Assembly: GCA_963920665.1 (NCBI GenBank)
Contig: OY987263.1
Span: 27,020,547-27,084,546 of the forward strand
DNA from: Straminergon stramineum
Taxonomy: Eukaryota > Streptophyta > Bryopsida > Hypnales > Calliergonaceae
DNA: 64,000 bases
Reading direction: 5' to 3'
Shown here: positions 15,071 through 26,825 of the stretch, piece after piece
How positions within the stretch are numbered: the stretch's first letter is position 1
Layout of the letters: the number at the start of each line of letters is the position of its first letter
Made by a program: the position numbers and the translations under genes
The notes under the pieces: generated by a model
The model's input: only the letters and a program-made list of their open reading frames with translations
The model's database searches: none
Told to the model about the DNA's origin: nothing

Positions 15071-15483
15071 GGGTTAATTTAATGAAAGGATTAACTAAGT
15101 TCCTTAACTTAGAGCAGACGCAAAACTCGCAATGACTTTATCCAAAGATGCAACCTGAGCAGGAACTTGGGAAGAGCTCCACTTTAAAATTGTCTTCTTC
15201 AAGCCAGGGATTGGATTTCAGGGTATATGATACAATAATGGGGACGCCATTTGAGGGGACTGATTGATTGGACTGAGGTGAGTCAAGCAAATGATGGGAG
15301 CCCAAACAAACCATCATGAACTCACGATTTCAAGAATAGTGAAGCACTCACTTTTTATTATTTATGATAAAACTAATACTTGCAAAACCCTGATTATCTA
15401 TTCTATTAATCTATTGTAAGTAGGTAAGTTAAATTACCCCAGACTATTTTACTGCACCCCTACACTATTTACTACCGAAGTCT
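15071..15483. other. Unassigned spacer
   Basis: Less AT-rich than the DNA further upstream, with no supported gene. It leads into the GC-rich patch. Nothing recognisable was found. Confidence 0.4.
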
Positions 15484-15722
15484 TCCCCCCCCCCCCGCCC
15501 CGGTCTTGAGATCCGGTCCAACCCGGCCCGACCCGACCCGACCCGACCTCGCCCGGCAGAGCCAGACAAGAGCCAGGGTTGCGGGGCTGGCATTGGATAG
15601 AAAACTGCGTCACGTGAGAAAAGCCCAGCCTTGGGACCCGGCTCCTCGCACTCCTCGCACTGCACCACCCGGCCCGACGACCCGACCCATCCCGGCCCAT
15701 CCCGGCCCGGCCCGGCCCGTTC
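15484..15722. repeat. GC-rich CCCGGCCCGA patch, G4-prone
   Basis: An isolated island of high GC lies in otherwise AT-rich DNA. It has a C10 run near 15486-15495, then clustered CCCG/CCCGA runs at about 15520-15550 and again at 15668-15720. On the minus strand this gives many GGG tracts spaced by 1-5 bases, the pattern that forms G-quadruplexes. Translations in several frames (15449-15857) are only Gly/Arg/Pro-rich reflections of the repeat. It may be a CpG-island relic or a simple-repeat expansion. Confidence 0.6.
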
Positions 15723-17779
15723 CCAGCGGTTCCGTGGATGAAGAGAGGGCACGAATAGTAAATTACTACTTAACTCAAAAGGCATGCACATCCCAGTCAG
15801 TTGGCAGCAGCTGAGAAGGACCTGGTGGACCGTCAGAGCCTGGCGGGCACGACTCATTGAGTGAGTGAGAGTTTGTTGGTGTCAGGGGGGGCTCATGTTA
15901 TTTAACATTGGTTTAATCGAGCAATGAGAACATATGGGGAACAGTGGGGAACAATGGGAACAGTTCCTCGAATGTAGGGCCATGGAAAATATTCCTCTCT
16001 GAATGTCATTTTTAGGGTTGTCATAGTGTGGGATTCTCATGTTCCTCTAACTTAATTAAGGTAGACAAGCCTATTACCTTACCACTGTGAGTAGCAATCT
16101 GAATATCTTTGGGCCAACTCCAAGCGAGGGGCACAGATTTTTCTAGACGTGTGTGCTTGTTTCATGAACCAAATCCAAGTGGATTTATAATTTTTCGATC
16201 AAAATTGTAATATCCATGAATTTTTGAGGTGGTCTACCAGAAAATTACAAATTTTGCTCATAGAGTGGAATCATTGACATCCTATAAAGAACTCATAATT
16301 GCCTTTCCATGTATTCAATGGCACTTAAGTGTTCACCATTGAAGGATTGACATGTTGCCCTCTGTGGGCATTGATGGAGTGATTTTGTCCCAAAATGAAC
16401 TCATTGGGATGAATTTTTGGGTGGAATTGGGGCCATAAGTAGGATGATGGTATTAGGGAGTTGGTGGAAATGGGTTGGCTGATCTTAATCCTTTGGAAGA
16501 ATGTAGCCCTACCTTCAAGTTAGTTAGTCAAAAATGATCAAATTTATGGATGAATATGTGCGTTCATTTTTTTTTAGTCTTTCATTGAAAATCATTAATT
16601 GGACACTTTTTGTCCTTGGCATCTTTGATGAGTTTAATGCCCAAATCCTTTTCTAAAATTTTGCACATATTTACTTATATCTTTGTGTGGTTACATTATT
16701 TACCTCTATTTTGTCAAATTCGTCATGAAATAAACTTGTTTTTTAAAGATTCAAGTATGACTTAGGGCAAATGAGAAATAATTTGGACAATTCATTTCCT
16801 TTAAGCACTTTGTTTGTCATTTCATTTAGAGTATTGACTTTGGGAGTGCTCAATGGTTAATTTTAGAATAATCATGGAGGACTTTTGTTTTTAACTTTCA
16901 ACTTCATATATTTTTGTTGTGCACTTCCAAGGCTTCAATTGATTGAAAATCTGAGTTTAATAAGGTGTAGTTAGTTGAAGAAAGTATAATGTAGATTATG
17001 AAATCAACAAGAAATGCACTCATTTGAATAAGTAGAAAGTAGAAATGTAAGACGAAATCTAGTAATCTTATGATGAGATAGAATTTGGAATGAATTGCAA
17101 GCTAAGTTCATGTATTGGTCTAAACAATAAATGCACTATGGCCCAACAATTGGTCTTGAGTTAAGTTTTAAACTTCAAATTCTAGACTTGAGTTGAGATC
17201 TCTTATTCCACATATTATATATTCATGAGTTTTCATTGGTGAAAGCAAAAATAGGGATATCTCATAATCATTCCATTTTCAACCCTGAAACAACTTTGCT
17301 CCCTACTTTTTTGTTTTTTGTTTTCATAAGCTAAAAGAAATGGGTTGGCTCCTAATTTAATCCTAAAAGGACATCCATGTCTGGTGTGGTCCAACTTCAT
17401 TAGTTTTCTATATGAAAACACACCCTTCAAAAATTCAATATTTCTTTCATATAGTAATTACATATGCAAAAATTGAAAAATATTAAAATGAAATTCCTAT
17501 GATTTTAAAATTTTCATTTCTTCATAAAAATCATAGTAATTGTAAAAAATTGATTTAAATAGTCTGAAATTTTATCCACTGTCTAAATTTGAGTTTTCTT
17601 GTACCTCTTTAAAATATTTTTAGATGAGCTTCCAATGGTAAAAATTTCCAGTTCTACTAATAAAAGAAACTGGTGAAAAGTCATAACTTTGTTTGAAGGA
17701 GCAATTAACGGTGTGCACTGGGTGTGCCCCTAGCACTTCACGGTACACTAAACCTAGATTCAAAAATAAATTTAAAAAA
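15723..17779. other. Gene-free DNA upstream of the YY1-like gene
   Basis: No supported coding sequence. The stretch returns to AT-rich composition after about 16,000. The distal promoter of the downstream gene may lie at its right edge, but no specific site can be assigned. Confidence 0.45.
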
Positions 17780-19196
17780 AATAATCCACTCATAGAGAGA
17801 GAGGAAAGAGAGAGAGAGAGTTGAAACTTCACAAGGGCAGTTGGCAGGGGGGGAGGGGTGAATGCACGGCACCGCTGCACATTCCGTCTCAAGCCTTGCT
17901 GAGTTTTTCTTTGTCTGTTGCATTTGGAGTCTCGTTAAGTTAATGCCCCTCTAACCCTCTCCGTTCAGTTCCTCTTCAAAACTTAATCTCTTTTCTCATC
18001 AGTCCCCCCCCTTGCCAGTCATTGCCTTTGTAACTTATTAGTGAGCCCGGCCTTCGTTGCTCTTCTCTTCGCTTCTCTCGCCGGTCTCTCGCGCTCTTGC
18101 TTCTCTTCCCTTTTGCTTGCCCTGCCTTGGTCTTCGTCTTCGCCGTATCCTCGCTCGGGAAGAAGCACGGTGCACTTGTGTTTGGTTAGGAGAGAACGAG
18201 AGAACGAGAAGGCAAATGAAACTGGTTCATGGTGGGACTCTGGTATCAGAAAGGAACGAGCGCGGCAGATAATAACGAGCGCGCTTGAAGGTTTATCCAA
18301 GCGGAGGCTTCAGGTAGTGCATGGATTGTATCGTTGGTTAGATCTGGCGACGCTGTGTTTAGCGCAATTGTCTTACTTAAGGATTGTTCGTTCGTTCCCG
18401 GACGTGCTGTTGCTACCTGTTTGAGTTTTTCGTTTTTCTGTTGTTTGTACGGAGTGGAGCGGAGCGGTGCAGAGCTGTTTCATCGCAAATTCTCGGTACT
18501 TTGTGTTAGATAGAGAGAGCGAGCGTGAGGAACCGCGGTTGGCGATAAGGTTGTGAGTTGCAGGTTCTCATTCTATTTGTTGTTTTGTTGTTGTTAGTTT
18601 CTTCGATGATGCTATTTTGTTCCTTGTTTTTGTGGTGTGGAGAGGTGTGGTAGGGTCGTGCTTGTTTTGGTTGGAAGCTGTCTCGGGAAGTGCATTTGAG
18701 ATGGTGAGTGTTAGAAACAGAGGGGTTGGAATAGGTTACACGGGGAATGAGTGTATCCAATGAAGTCGTCTAGCCGGTTACTGCTGGGAAGTATATCAAG
18801 CGTGTTGATTTTGTGTTTTTTGGTAAGAACAGCAAGCTGCAGGGTTAGTCATCGGTAGTATTAGGAGTGGTGTAGCGGGGTCGCCGTGGGAGCCTTGTAC
18901 GGACGGATGCGATGTATGCGCTAGAGAACTTACGCGACGGTCTGTGGCATGTCGTGACCTAATGTGCAATATCCCGCTGGTCGGGTAGTGTCTAAGTTTG
19001 TCAAGTTAAGAGCTTTGTCTCCTTACCTCACTCGCCTCTCTCGCCTCTCCACCTTCGTTTGGCTCATTGGAGCTTGCTGTGGCGTCGTTTAGGGATAAAG
19101 GTAGCAGGCTTTTGAAGCTAAAGTAGCACCTTCACTGTTAGAACATGAAGAAGGTGCATGAGGGGGACTGCAGCTGTGGGGCAGCTGTGGGGATTA

Positions 19197-19231
<35 letters not shown>

Positions 19232-19934
19232 GCTTAGCTCAGCAGTGCAACTAGGAACCATTTTTCGAGGGTTTGCGTACTCTTATGATATCGCTTGTCT
19301 AAATTGGCTATAGTATTAATGGTTGTAATCGCGTTTCTGTTGCTTGAGCAGGCCGGTTGCAGCTTAGAGTATGATGAATGACGGACTATTGCTGAACCTT
19401 CTGCATAAGCTTAAGTGTGGGAGCCTAATTTCTATGCTGCTGACGATATGTGGTGTGAGTGCAGATAAATGAAGTTATTCACGTGCAGCTAGGATATGGG
19501 GAGGAATCTGAAGCCTCTTGCCTATCAAACGTATATATGTATATCAACAGGAAGTGCTTGTGAAATATCTTCCAGAGGTCTCCCCGTGATTTGACGAATT
19601 ACACTGATATGCTTGGAAAGCAATTAGTTTTTCCGTCTTTGTAAAACGACTTTGGCCGTGTGCGAGTGTGCCAGTGCTGTCCTGAACGAAGAACGGCAAA
19701 GGGTATATGTTGAACAATGCGCTTAGTCGGTGCAGAAAGGGTGCTGAGTTGATTGGAAGCGACTGCAAATTCTGTAAATTTGTGGGTATATTTCTGTGAA
19801 GTTGACTACGGATGAGGTGGCAATTATATCTACACGGAGGACGGCTTGGTGTTAACTTTGTTATTGCTCCTTATGAGGCAGGGGATAATGTAACTGGCAT
19901 TTTAAATCAGACAGGGAAGAGAGTGTGAGGCAAA
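17780..19934 (+). promoter_or_regulatory. Promoter and long leader of YY1-like gene
   Basis: Composition changes sharply from AT-rich to GC/CT-rich near 17,780. GA runs lie at 17,797-17,822, CT-rich tracts at 17,940-18,120, and a (CT)n run at 19,201-19,229. This is typical of a plant core promoter followed by a long 5' untranslated region. Several short ATG frames occur before the main start. The leader may itself be spliced, since AG/GT-like sites occur (for example before 18,313 and 19,351), but no junction can be fixed from sequence alone. The transcription start is not determined. Confidence 0.5.
19201..19229 (+). repeat. (CT)n microsatellite in the leader
   Basis: Fourteen CT dinucleotides stand in a row within the presumed untranslated leader of the YY1-like gene. 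Such CT/GA tracts in plant leaders can bind GAGA-type (BBR/BPC) factors, but that role is only inferred here. Confidence 0.85.
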
Positions 19935-22900
19935 ATGGAACCTTCAGGCCAAATTTCTAGTGGTTTGGACGGAGAACTGGACGGAGAAAATTGTTTGAAA
20001 GAGATAGCTAACAACTATATCGAGGACGAAGATATTGATAATTCTAGTGGCGACGAAATAGGTGCTGCCAGGGAAAACGGCATTGCTTTCTCACCGCATA
20101 CTTATCATGGGCGTGACGGTAGGCATGTTTTGGTCGAGAACGGCGCCGAGGACTGTAGGGATAGTGCTAGTGATGATGATCGAAACATAGTCTCCGATGA
20201 CAGCTCAGGGGAAGAGGATTCTGGTGATCCTTCAGGGAAGGATGAGGAGCAGGATGGAGACGATGAAGACGACGAGGGAGAGGAAGAGGTAGAAGAGCTG
20301 GGGGGAAATCATGGGATGCCAGTTCCTGGGAGAGGGGTAACATGCATTACCGATCATGTGTTTGTGAATAATTCTAGCAGAGAGCATGGTGGACTGGTTG
20401 GCAATGATAGTGGGAAGGAGGAGGTTGATACTGTAGGTGGTCTTCAGAATGGGCTTGAGGTAGCAGAGAAGAGTCCGACCGAGAGCGAGAGCGGTCCTCA
20501 AACTGGAGGGACTCAGGCTGGCCCAGTTTTGCGTAGGAGAAGAGGACGACCATTAAAATCAAGTGATCGGAAATCAAACATACGAGCAGCTCCGATCACC
20601 CCTAAGCTTGAAGAACCTAGAGTTGTGCGGGTAAATCGTGGTGTTAAGCGACGATTCCCTGGTATTACTCTTTCTCCTGGACCCTTGATAATTATCTTAA
20701 CACGTCGTTCTTGACTTTATTCGGCATGGCTATTGTTCTTCCTCTCCATTTAGAACGAAACGTTAGTGTAATTTTACGTCGCCTATTCTGACAGCAGAAC
20801 TGATGGTTCTTAGTAGGGCACTTTAGCTATTGTTGTTATGCAAAATTGCTGCAGTTAATGGCACAGTTATTATAAGCGTTCAATTAAACCTGGTCTTTAA
20901 TATCAGTCTAGCTTGACAAAAAAATGGTGCTCAAGTTAGTTTTTGCTCAGAAGTTGCTTTTCAAATAAATTAGCGATGGAAGCTTGCTTCCGAGACGATT
21001 GGGAAGAATTCAAACCCTTCGATCATGCAGATTGTCTTATGAATGAATGTATGGAAACGAAGTATTGGAGCTGTGCAACCCTATAACATTCAGTACATTA
21101 CCAATTGCCGAAAGTCATCTTCTAGGTTTTGCGAGGCTGCAGGTGATGAGTCGGAAGACAGCTTACCCAAACGAATCCGTGTGAGGAGTATTGCTAGCGT
21201 ATGCGGAGACTTTTCACAGTCTGTTAAAGGTATCTTGTTCATTTGAAATTTATAAATGCCTTCTGCTAATAGCATCGTTGTCGATTATTTTTGTCTTTAT
21301 TGTCTTGGACTTGGGAACCTGATGCACTGAAAGCATGTTCGTAGATTTTATGCGAAGACGTGATTTAGGTAAGCAGGTTACTTGAACATTTCACATCTGA
21401 AGGTGAGATACATTTGATGCGATTTGTACTGATTTTCATTGCTCTGGTGTTCTAGGAGAGGATCTCAGTATGGATGAATCTCATGAAGCTACTCCGGCAA
21501 GAAAGCGAGGCAGGCCTAGAAAAAGTGACGGAGGCCAGAGTGTTGTGAAGATGGATGAAGCTGAGATTTCACCAGTACCCAGTACTGGGAAAAGGAAGAT
21601 GGTTGAGGCTGTGCTGGATTCAGACAACTTGAAACGCCCTTGTAATGCAAGAAATGGTACGTGCGTGGTTACTCATTCCTGGAATTGTTAAGGTACTTGA
21701 TTCGTTCGCCTTCTCGAAGAAATGCTCACGCCTACACAATTTTTCTGGCCTTTTGACGATGACGTCTTGGCGAGGGGTTACTCATGGCGATCGGAAGTGA
21801 CTTAGAGAGACGCCTTTGCAGTGTCCAATTTTCTATTGAACATTCTGAACGTGGTCGCATGTCAAGGCTACATCGGTCTTTGTATTTTGCATTCACTTTT
21901 TGTTGTTTTGTCTAATGACATGGCAATTGCAAAACAGGCCCAGTTTTTGCCTGCAATGCTGAAGGATGCAAGAAACGGTTTGAGGAGGCTTCCGATTTAT
22001 ATGTCCATGCTCGAGTCCACGGGGATAGACCATACGTTTGTCATTATGAAGGTTGCATCAAGGTGGTTACCTTGAATTCTGACTCCTTTGCGATTCCTGC
22101 TTCTGAGACTAGGGTTGTAGGTTATTTTTGCACTGTCATCTGTCACTCGTATTCCCTTCTAGGGCTTGGAAATGTTTCTCACCATGAGTTCCGAGTGCCT
22201 GTGGAAGTATTGGCCTTTGTAGCTTTCAAGGCTGTGTCTAATCAATGTTGAGAGTTGATAGAGTTATAATAAGCAAGTTTTTGTCTTTGCCTTGTTGCTT
22301 GTTCTGGGTTGTGTCGAGGTACTTAGCCTGCACTCTTTAGCTTGGTGCTTAATTACAGGCTTTGTGGAAGTAGGTTACTTTTTTTCCGCTTTTAAAAATA
22401 ATCTCGACTAAAAGGAAGGATTTTCTTGAAGTATTTTGGTTTTGATAATTTGAGACGTAAATCAATCCACTGGTGTCATTATGAAGGAATTTATATTCCA
22501 AGCATATGCCCACATCATCTCTGCGCTCTCTGTATCCGTCTTCATGAAACGGCAAGTCTTTTCTCAGTTACGAAGAATACCTTGCTGATGTTTTTGTTCA
22601 GAACTCTTAAGTTCTAGGTAATGATTCTTTCACGGAGGCTGTATTCTGACGTGGTGGTGGTTTGAGTAGAGCTTTTCGGAGAGATCAAAGCTTAAGCGTC
22701 ACTTCCTGATTCATACAGGCGAGAAACCTTTTCTATGTATGTATGAAGGCTGTGGGAAGGTAATCTGCCCTACATGTTCTAATATCATGCTGACTTCCAG
22801 TTTTGAAGCTATATATCATGAAGACGTTATGTCTGACTTTCTTTGTGCATATCTCACACTTGAATATGGGGATTTTCGGATGTTTATGTTCTCACTGGTT

Positions 22901-24644
22901 GTCCATTTGTCTTGTGATGATATACAGGCATTTTCATTGGATTTTAATCTACGGTCGCATATGAAGACTCATACAGGTGACTACCATGAGTGTCCTTATG
23001 ATGGGTGTGATAAGAGATACTGTCAGGAATACAAACTGAGGGCTCATGTTGCCAAGGAACATATCAAACCGGTTAGAGGCGCTAAGAAATCAGCCAAGGT
23101 TGTTGGCAAGAATGTCCGCGGTAAGAGACTCCTTCTCGTCCTTGTACTTCCACCTTCTGCAGAAGTTTGTTCACCCACTCTAGTTACCACGAAATGTCCA
23201 AACAGATTACAGAGAAAATCATGCGCAAAACCAGGATATTTCTCACCTATTTTCTAGTGAATCTTGTTAGGATTTAGTTCGTTTTTCTTCTTTAATGAAT
23301 TGACTCGGAAGTTCAGGTACAAATGGTTCAAAAGCTGGAGATGTAGCTGCTGCAAAGAAACGAGAAACCCTTTCTGCTCTGCTGACGAAACGCTCAAAGC
23401 TCGCTTCAATGAAAGAGGAGAGAATTAGCAGAATCAACGAACTGGAAGAGGAGAAGCGCAGGGAAGTTAGTGAACTGGATCGCGTTGAGCAAGATCTAAA
23501 AAAATTGGACCGAGAGTTACGGCAACTAGAGGCTGGCCATGCGGTTTCTTCTGCTCTTTCTCTTTCCGAGGAAGAGGACGCGGATGATGAGGAAGAAGAG
23601 GAAGAGGAAGGAGAGGATCCTTCTCCGTCTAATGGAGATACCAGTTCTTCTGGTGAGCAACAAAGCCGACTAGAATACACGGCTATGGGAGAAGGGAAAG
23701 ATGTAGTCATGTTCGCTCACAAGCTTCCCACCGCAGATCAGGGTGCTAGGTTGGTTAAGACGGTGGGAGCAAGACCTGCTGATTCGCAACAGGAGCCAAG
23801 CACTAGTATAACACCACACTTGTGGGTACAAGGTCATCCTCCTCATCACGGTCACCTTGCCCAGATTCCCGCTTTGAGACCATTTCTGAGGTCTCGACGC
23901 CCGGCAGTACCAGTCATGGCAAAACCCATTCACCCCAACTCTTCTGGGGATAAAGACAGGACTTTCCAGCAGAAGCGTATCAATGGAGAGATGTGGTCAC
24001 AGGGGGAGAGCAGTGACAGTGGGTTAGGAAAGCTGAATGGAGGAGTTGAAAAGCTATCTGGAGGTTCAGTGGAAGGAGGTTCTGGGAAATCTAGGGTAAA
24101 CGCCGTTAAGAACCCCCCTGCAGCAGGTAGGGGTATCGGAAAGCCTAATGCCAACACCCCGATGAAAGATACCCCTTTTTCTGTACGTAGTGCAGAGGGA
24201 GAGAATGGAAAGATGGATCAGAAGCCACAAAAGCGAGAGAAAGACCAGGCAAAGGCGCCCAAACAGCAGATTGGTCGACCAGCGTCTTCTGAACCGCCAG
24301 TGTTTGTGTCCATGAATCCCATACTTTTATCCAGTGACCATCGATTTTCTCCAACAGATGCCAGGTTTCTATCAAACGAGGGTTTCCCGTCCATGGCGCA
24401 AGGTTTACTGCGAGATCGCTTGCAAGTGAAAGAAGTGGTCAAAACTTTCCCAGGGCAACCGAAAGAGAAGGTGTATCGTTCAATGAACGAGGTTTTGCAT
24501 TCCTCAGCCGATCAGGGATACTCAGCTTGCTCGGGATTGAACGACGGATTATTTGTGGGTGACCAGGCTCCCTCAGAACAGAGCTTTGAGCCCTCCGCCG
24601 CACAGTTGTTCACCTACCATGAGCAACCTCGCTTAGAGGACTAA
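19935..24644 (+). CDS. YY1: YY1-like C2H2 zinc-finger factor, 7 exons
   Basis: Seven phase-consistent exons encode 916 aa: 19935-20661, 21143-21229, 21456-21656, 21938-22062, 22670-22759, 22928-23120, 23317-24644; all introns are GT-AG. The ATG context is good and an in-frame TGA lies at 19926-19928, which fixes the start. Four zinc fingers lie at residues 344-455 with metal ligands C344/C349/H362/H366, C373/C378/H391/H395, C403/C408/H421/H425 and C432/C437/H450/H455. Their order and spacing, and CHYEGC, KLKRHFLIHTGEKPF, AFSLDFNLRSHMKTH and CPYDGC, are those of plant YY1. Two AT-hook cores (GRP at 204-206 and 290-292) precede the fingers. Acidic runs lie at about 72-122 and 557-575, and a coiled coil at 506-547. 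The predicted role is a nuclear DNA-binding activator/repressor; Arabidopsis YY1 is linked to Mediator and ABA responses. Plant YY1 proteins are usually near 400 aa, so the N- and C-terminal extensions are unusual. An alternative exon-1 donor at 20630/20631 exists but breaks the frame. Confidence 0.9.
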
Positions 24645-26172
24645 CTAGACGGCGGCTTTTAACATGTGCACTGCTTACAGCAATTTTCCCCTGTAGTGCG
24701 TTGCAGAGTCAAGCAGGAGCTATCTATGACTTGCTGACCTTGCACACTTGAATTTTGTGCGGGCTGCATTTGCACTTCAAAGTTGATTCATCGAAATGGA
24801 CCTCAATGTGTGACTTCAAGGGAAGACCCGATGAGCTTGAGCAGTGTTCGGCAGAAACTCGACATTTGGAATGGTGAGGAAGACGGCGAGCTGAAGACTT
24901 CTTCCATCCCGACGTTTCATCTTGGCAACCATGTCTTATGCGGGCGGAACACCATTTGAGATTTGTCGGTTGCGGTTGTGAGAAGGTAGATACACGTTGA
25001 CTTTCCATTTCATTCACGATCCATTAGAAGCCTGCTATTTGGTTGCCTTAGGAGGCTACAATGCCGAGAGTGCATGATTCTGAAGCCGGAGAAAGAATAG
25101 TAGTATCCATGCTCTGCGCAGCTGGAGGGTATCACGTACCATGACATCTGCTCAGGTGAGGTTCAGATTTGAGAAAGATTACTGGCAACAACCAGGCGTC
25201 TGGATGTAGGGCCTCTACGGAAAGTGAAGTGGACGCTTTGTGCCCCGCTGATTGATAACAGGTAGTCGGACTGGTGGTTGCTTGCTGCTACCAGGAACTG
25301 ATGGAAGTGGTTCATTTGTAGATGTAAAGTTATCTCTGGTCGCTCACAGACGCTTGTACTCGATCCATCCAGTTCTGATTGGACTTGGCACGTATTTAAA
25401 CTTTTGCTTCAAACGTTCCGAGGATTCAGGTGAGATCACCGAAGACTCCAGGAGACGAACGCTGAGACGAACGCTTGCCGTTGTCTATAGAGTTGATAAT
25501 TATACTATTAAGTTATATTTTGGGTGTCCTGGGAGAACGTCCGTTGAAGCGCCTCTGCAAACCAACGATTTCCTACGCAAAAGTGGATGATAGAATCGCA
25601 AACCCCCAACTGCTAAGGTGACCTTGCTTCATCCTATTGCTTTTGTTTCTTTGCCATATGGCACATTGCGTTTGGAAATGAGGCTGGGAAGGTCCAGAGT
25701 CTTCCCTGTCTGATGGTCTTGATTTAGTGTAGATTTTCAAGGTCTGTTAATGTTCCTAATTTCATCTGGAGGAGATCTCGGACCTCGCAGCTCGTGACAG
25801 GTTGGTAATCTGGTACGTAAACCTTGATCAAAATTAGTCTATTTTTCATTTGATTAAACCAGATTCTGATGTTAAGCTATCCACCAGTGCTCTGAATTCT
25901 ACTTCATTTCCCATCTTGGAAGTCTGCATCAGTTAAGATGGATTCTGGCACAGAGGTGGGCATGTGGTACTTGGAAATAGGCTGGGTTGCTGGGATCGTG
26001 TAGCTAGTAAAGTTCACCCTTATCTACAATAGTAGTGAGGTCCTGTGTAAGGAATCCAAGCATGCACTGCCCATGGCTTTAAATCCCCACTATTCCCAAG
26101 GAAGTCGGCGCAACTTGCTGCTGCTTTGGGGCATTGTTCACGAAGCTAGATACATCTTCCTTACAGTGTAAA
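24645..26172 (+). other. 3' UTR and downstream block (copy A)
   Basis: After the TAA the sequence stays richer in GC than the intergenic DNA. It is repeated in two pieces in the degenerate duplicate at 60,931-61,556 and 62,613-63,475. The first part is probably 3' untranslated region; no definite poly(A) site was assigned. The open frame at 25252-25590 is not conserved in frame in the duplicate, so it is not called a gene. The part at 25,661-25,980 is nearly identical between copies (see 62,981-63,306). Confidence 0.55.
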
Positions 26173-26825
26173 AGGAGATCACCCATTTCCGACCAGCCTC
26201 CCATTCTCGCATTCTCACAGCTTAGGCTGTTGAAATTCTGCTCAGCTGCGGTGTAGGTGACAGCCCAGTAGAAGCAGCGAAAATGTCCGGGAGATGAACA
26301 TTGAAAACGTACAATGATCACGACACGTATATTGAAAACCACAACGATCACTTACATCAGTTTTCTAACCAGACTATGGTTGGAAATAGGTTGGCTGACA
26401 CATCAAGAATGGGGCAAACAGAATCTTCATGGAAAAAATTCAGAGTAATTTTGTTTTTGAGGAAAAAAATGTGGAAAATTATGAAATCCTTATGAAATAT
26501 ATTTCTCTACATGGGAAAAAAAATTTCCTCAAACTTCCCCATGCCACAAATAGGCTGAATTGCTTAACCCAGTATAAGGATGTTGTGGACCAGAGTGGTC
26601 CAATGGATGATAGAGAACTCTCGCATGTGAGACAAAAGTGCCATAGTTCATCCTTGGAATTTTGTGCAAAAAGGGGAGGTCTTGTATAGTAGTATGACCT
26701 ACAATGATTACTTTTAGGTTTTTTTAAAGTAGATGATTCACACTATTTCAAAAAAGAAGATTTCCATGGTGACCAACCTGTCCTTACAGGGTTAAGTGGT
26801 TGGAAATGTGTGATCATCTTGATAT
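26173..26825. mobile_element. TIR element carrying a nested TTAA element (copy A)
   Basis: The ends are inverted repeats: GGAGATCACCCATTTCCGA on the left and a slightly decayed GGAAATGTGTGATCATC on the right. The copy at 61557-62612 has near-perfect ends. Without the nested TTAA element (26564-26795) the body is roughly 420 bp. It lies between two parts of the downstream block that are contiguous in the duplicate near 63,475, so it is absent from that position there. No transposase is encoded. The superfamily cannot be assigned because the target duplication is not clear. Confidence 0.6.
26564..26795 (-). mobile_element. TTAA-bounded MITE, ~230-bp family
   Basis: A 232-bp segment runs from TTAACCCAGTATAAGGAT to CCTGTCCTTACAGGGTTAA. 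Both ends and the interior (CCATGGTGACCA; ATTTTGTGCAAAAAGGGGAGGTCTT) match 49309-49538 and, in reverse, 54712-54945. It is inserted in the TIR element above. The paralogous TTAA in the duplicate block holds a different element (61939-62583). Confidence 0.75.

Noticed and set aside
15058..15077. Telomere-like TTTAGGGG/TTAAGGGTT
   Set aside because: It is the terminus of a TTAA element, with no TTTAGGG array.
15449..15857. Overlapping frames of 83-130 codons on both strands
   Set aside because: They are translations of the CCCG repeat and appear open in several frames because stop codons are rare in GC-rich repeats.
18041..18424. 127-codon frame in the YY1 leader
   Set aside because: It opens with GTG and not ATG, and no domain is recognisable.
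25252..25590. 112-codon frame downstream of the YY1-like gene
   Set aside because: The duplicate at about 62,620-62,940 has indels that break the frame, so coding conservation is absent. Treated as downstream non-coding sequence.
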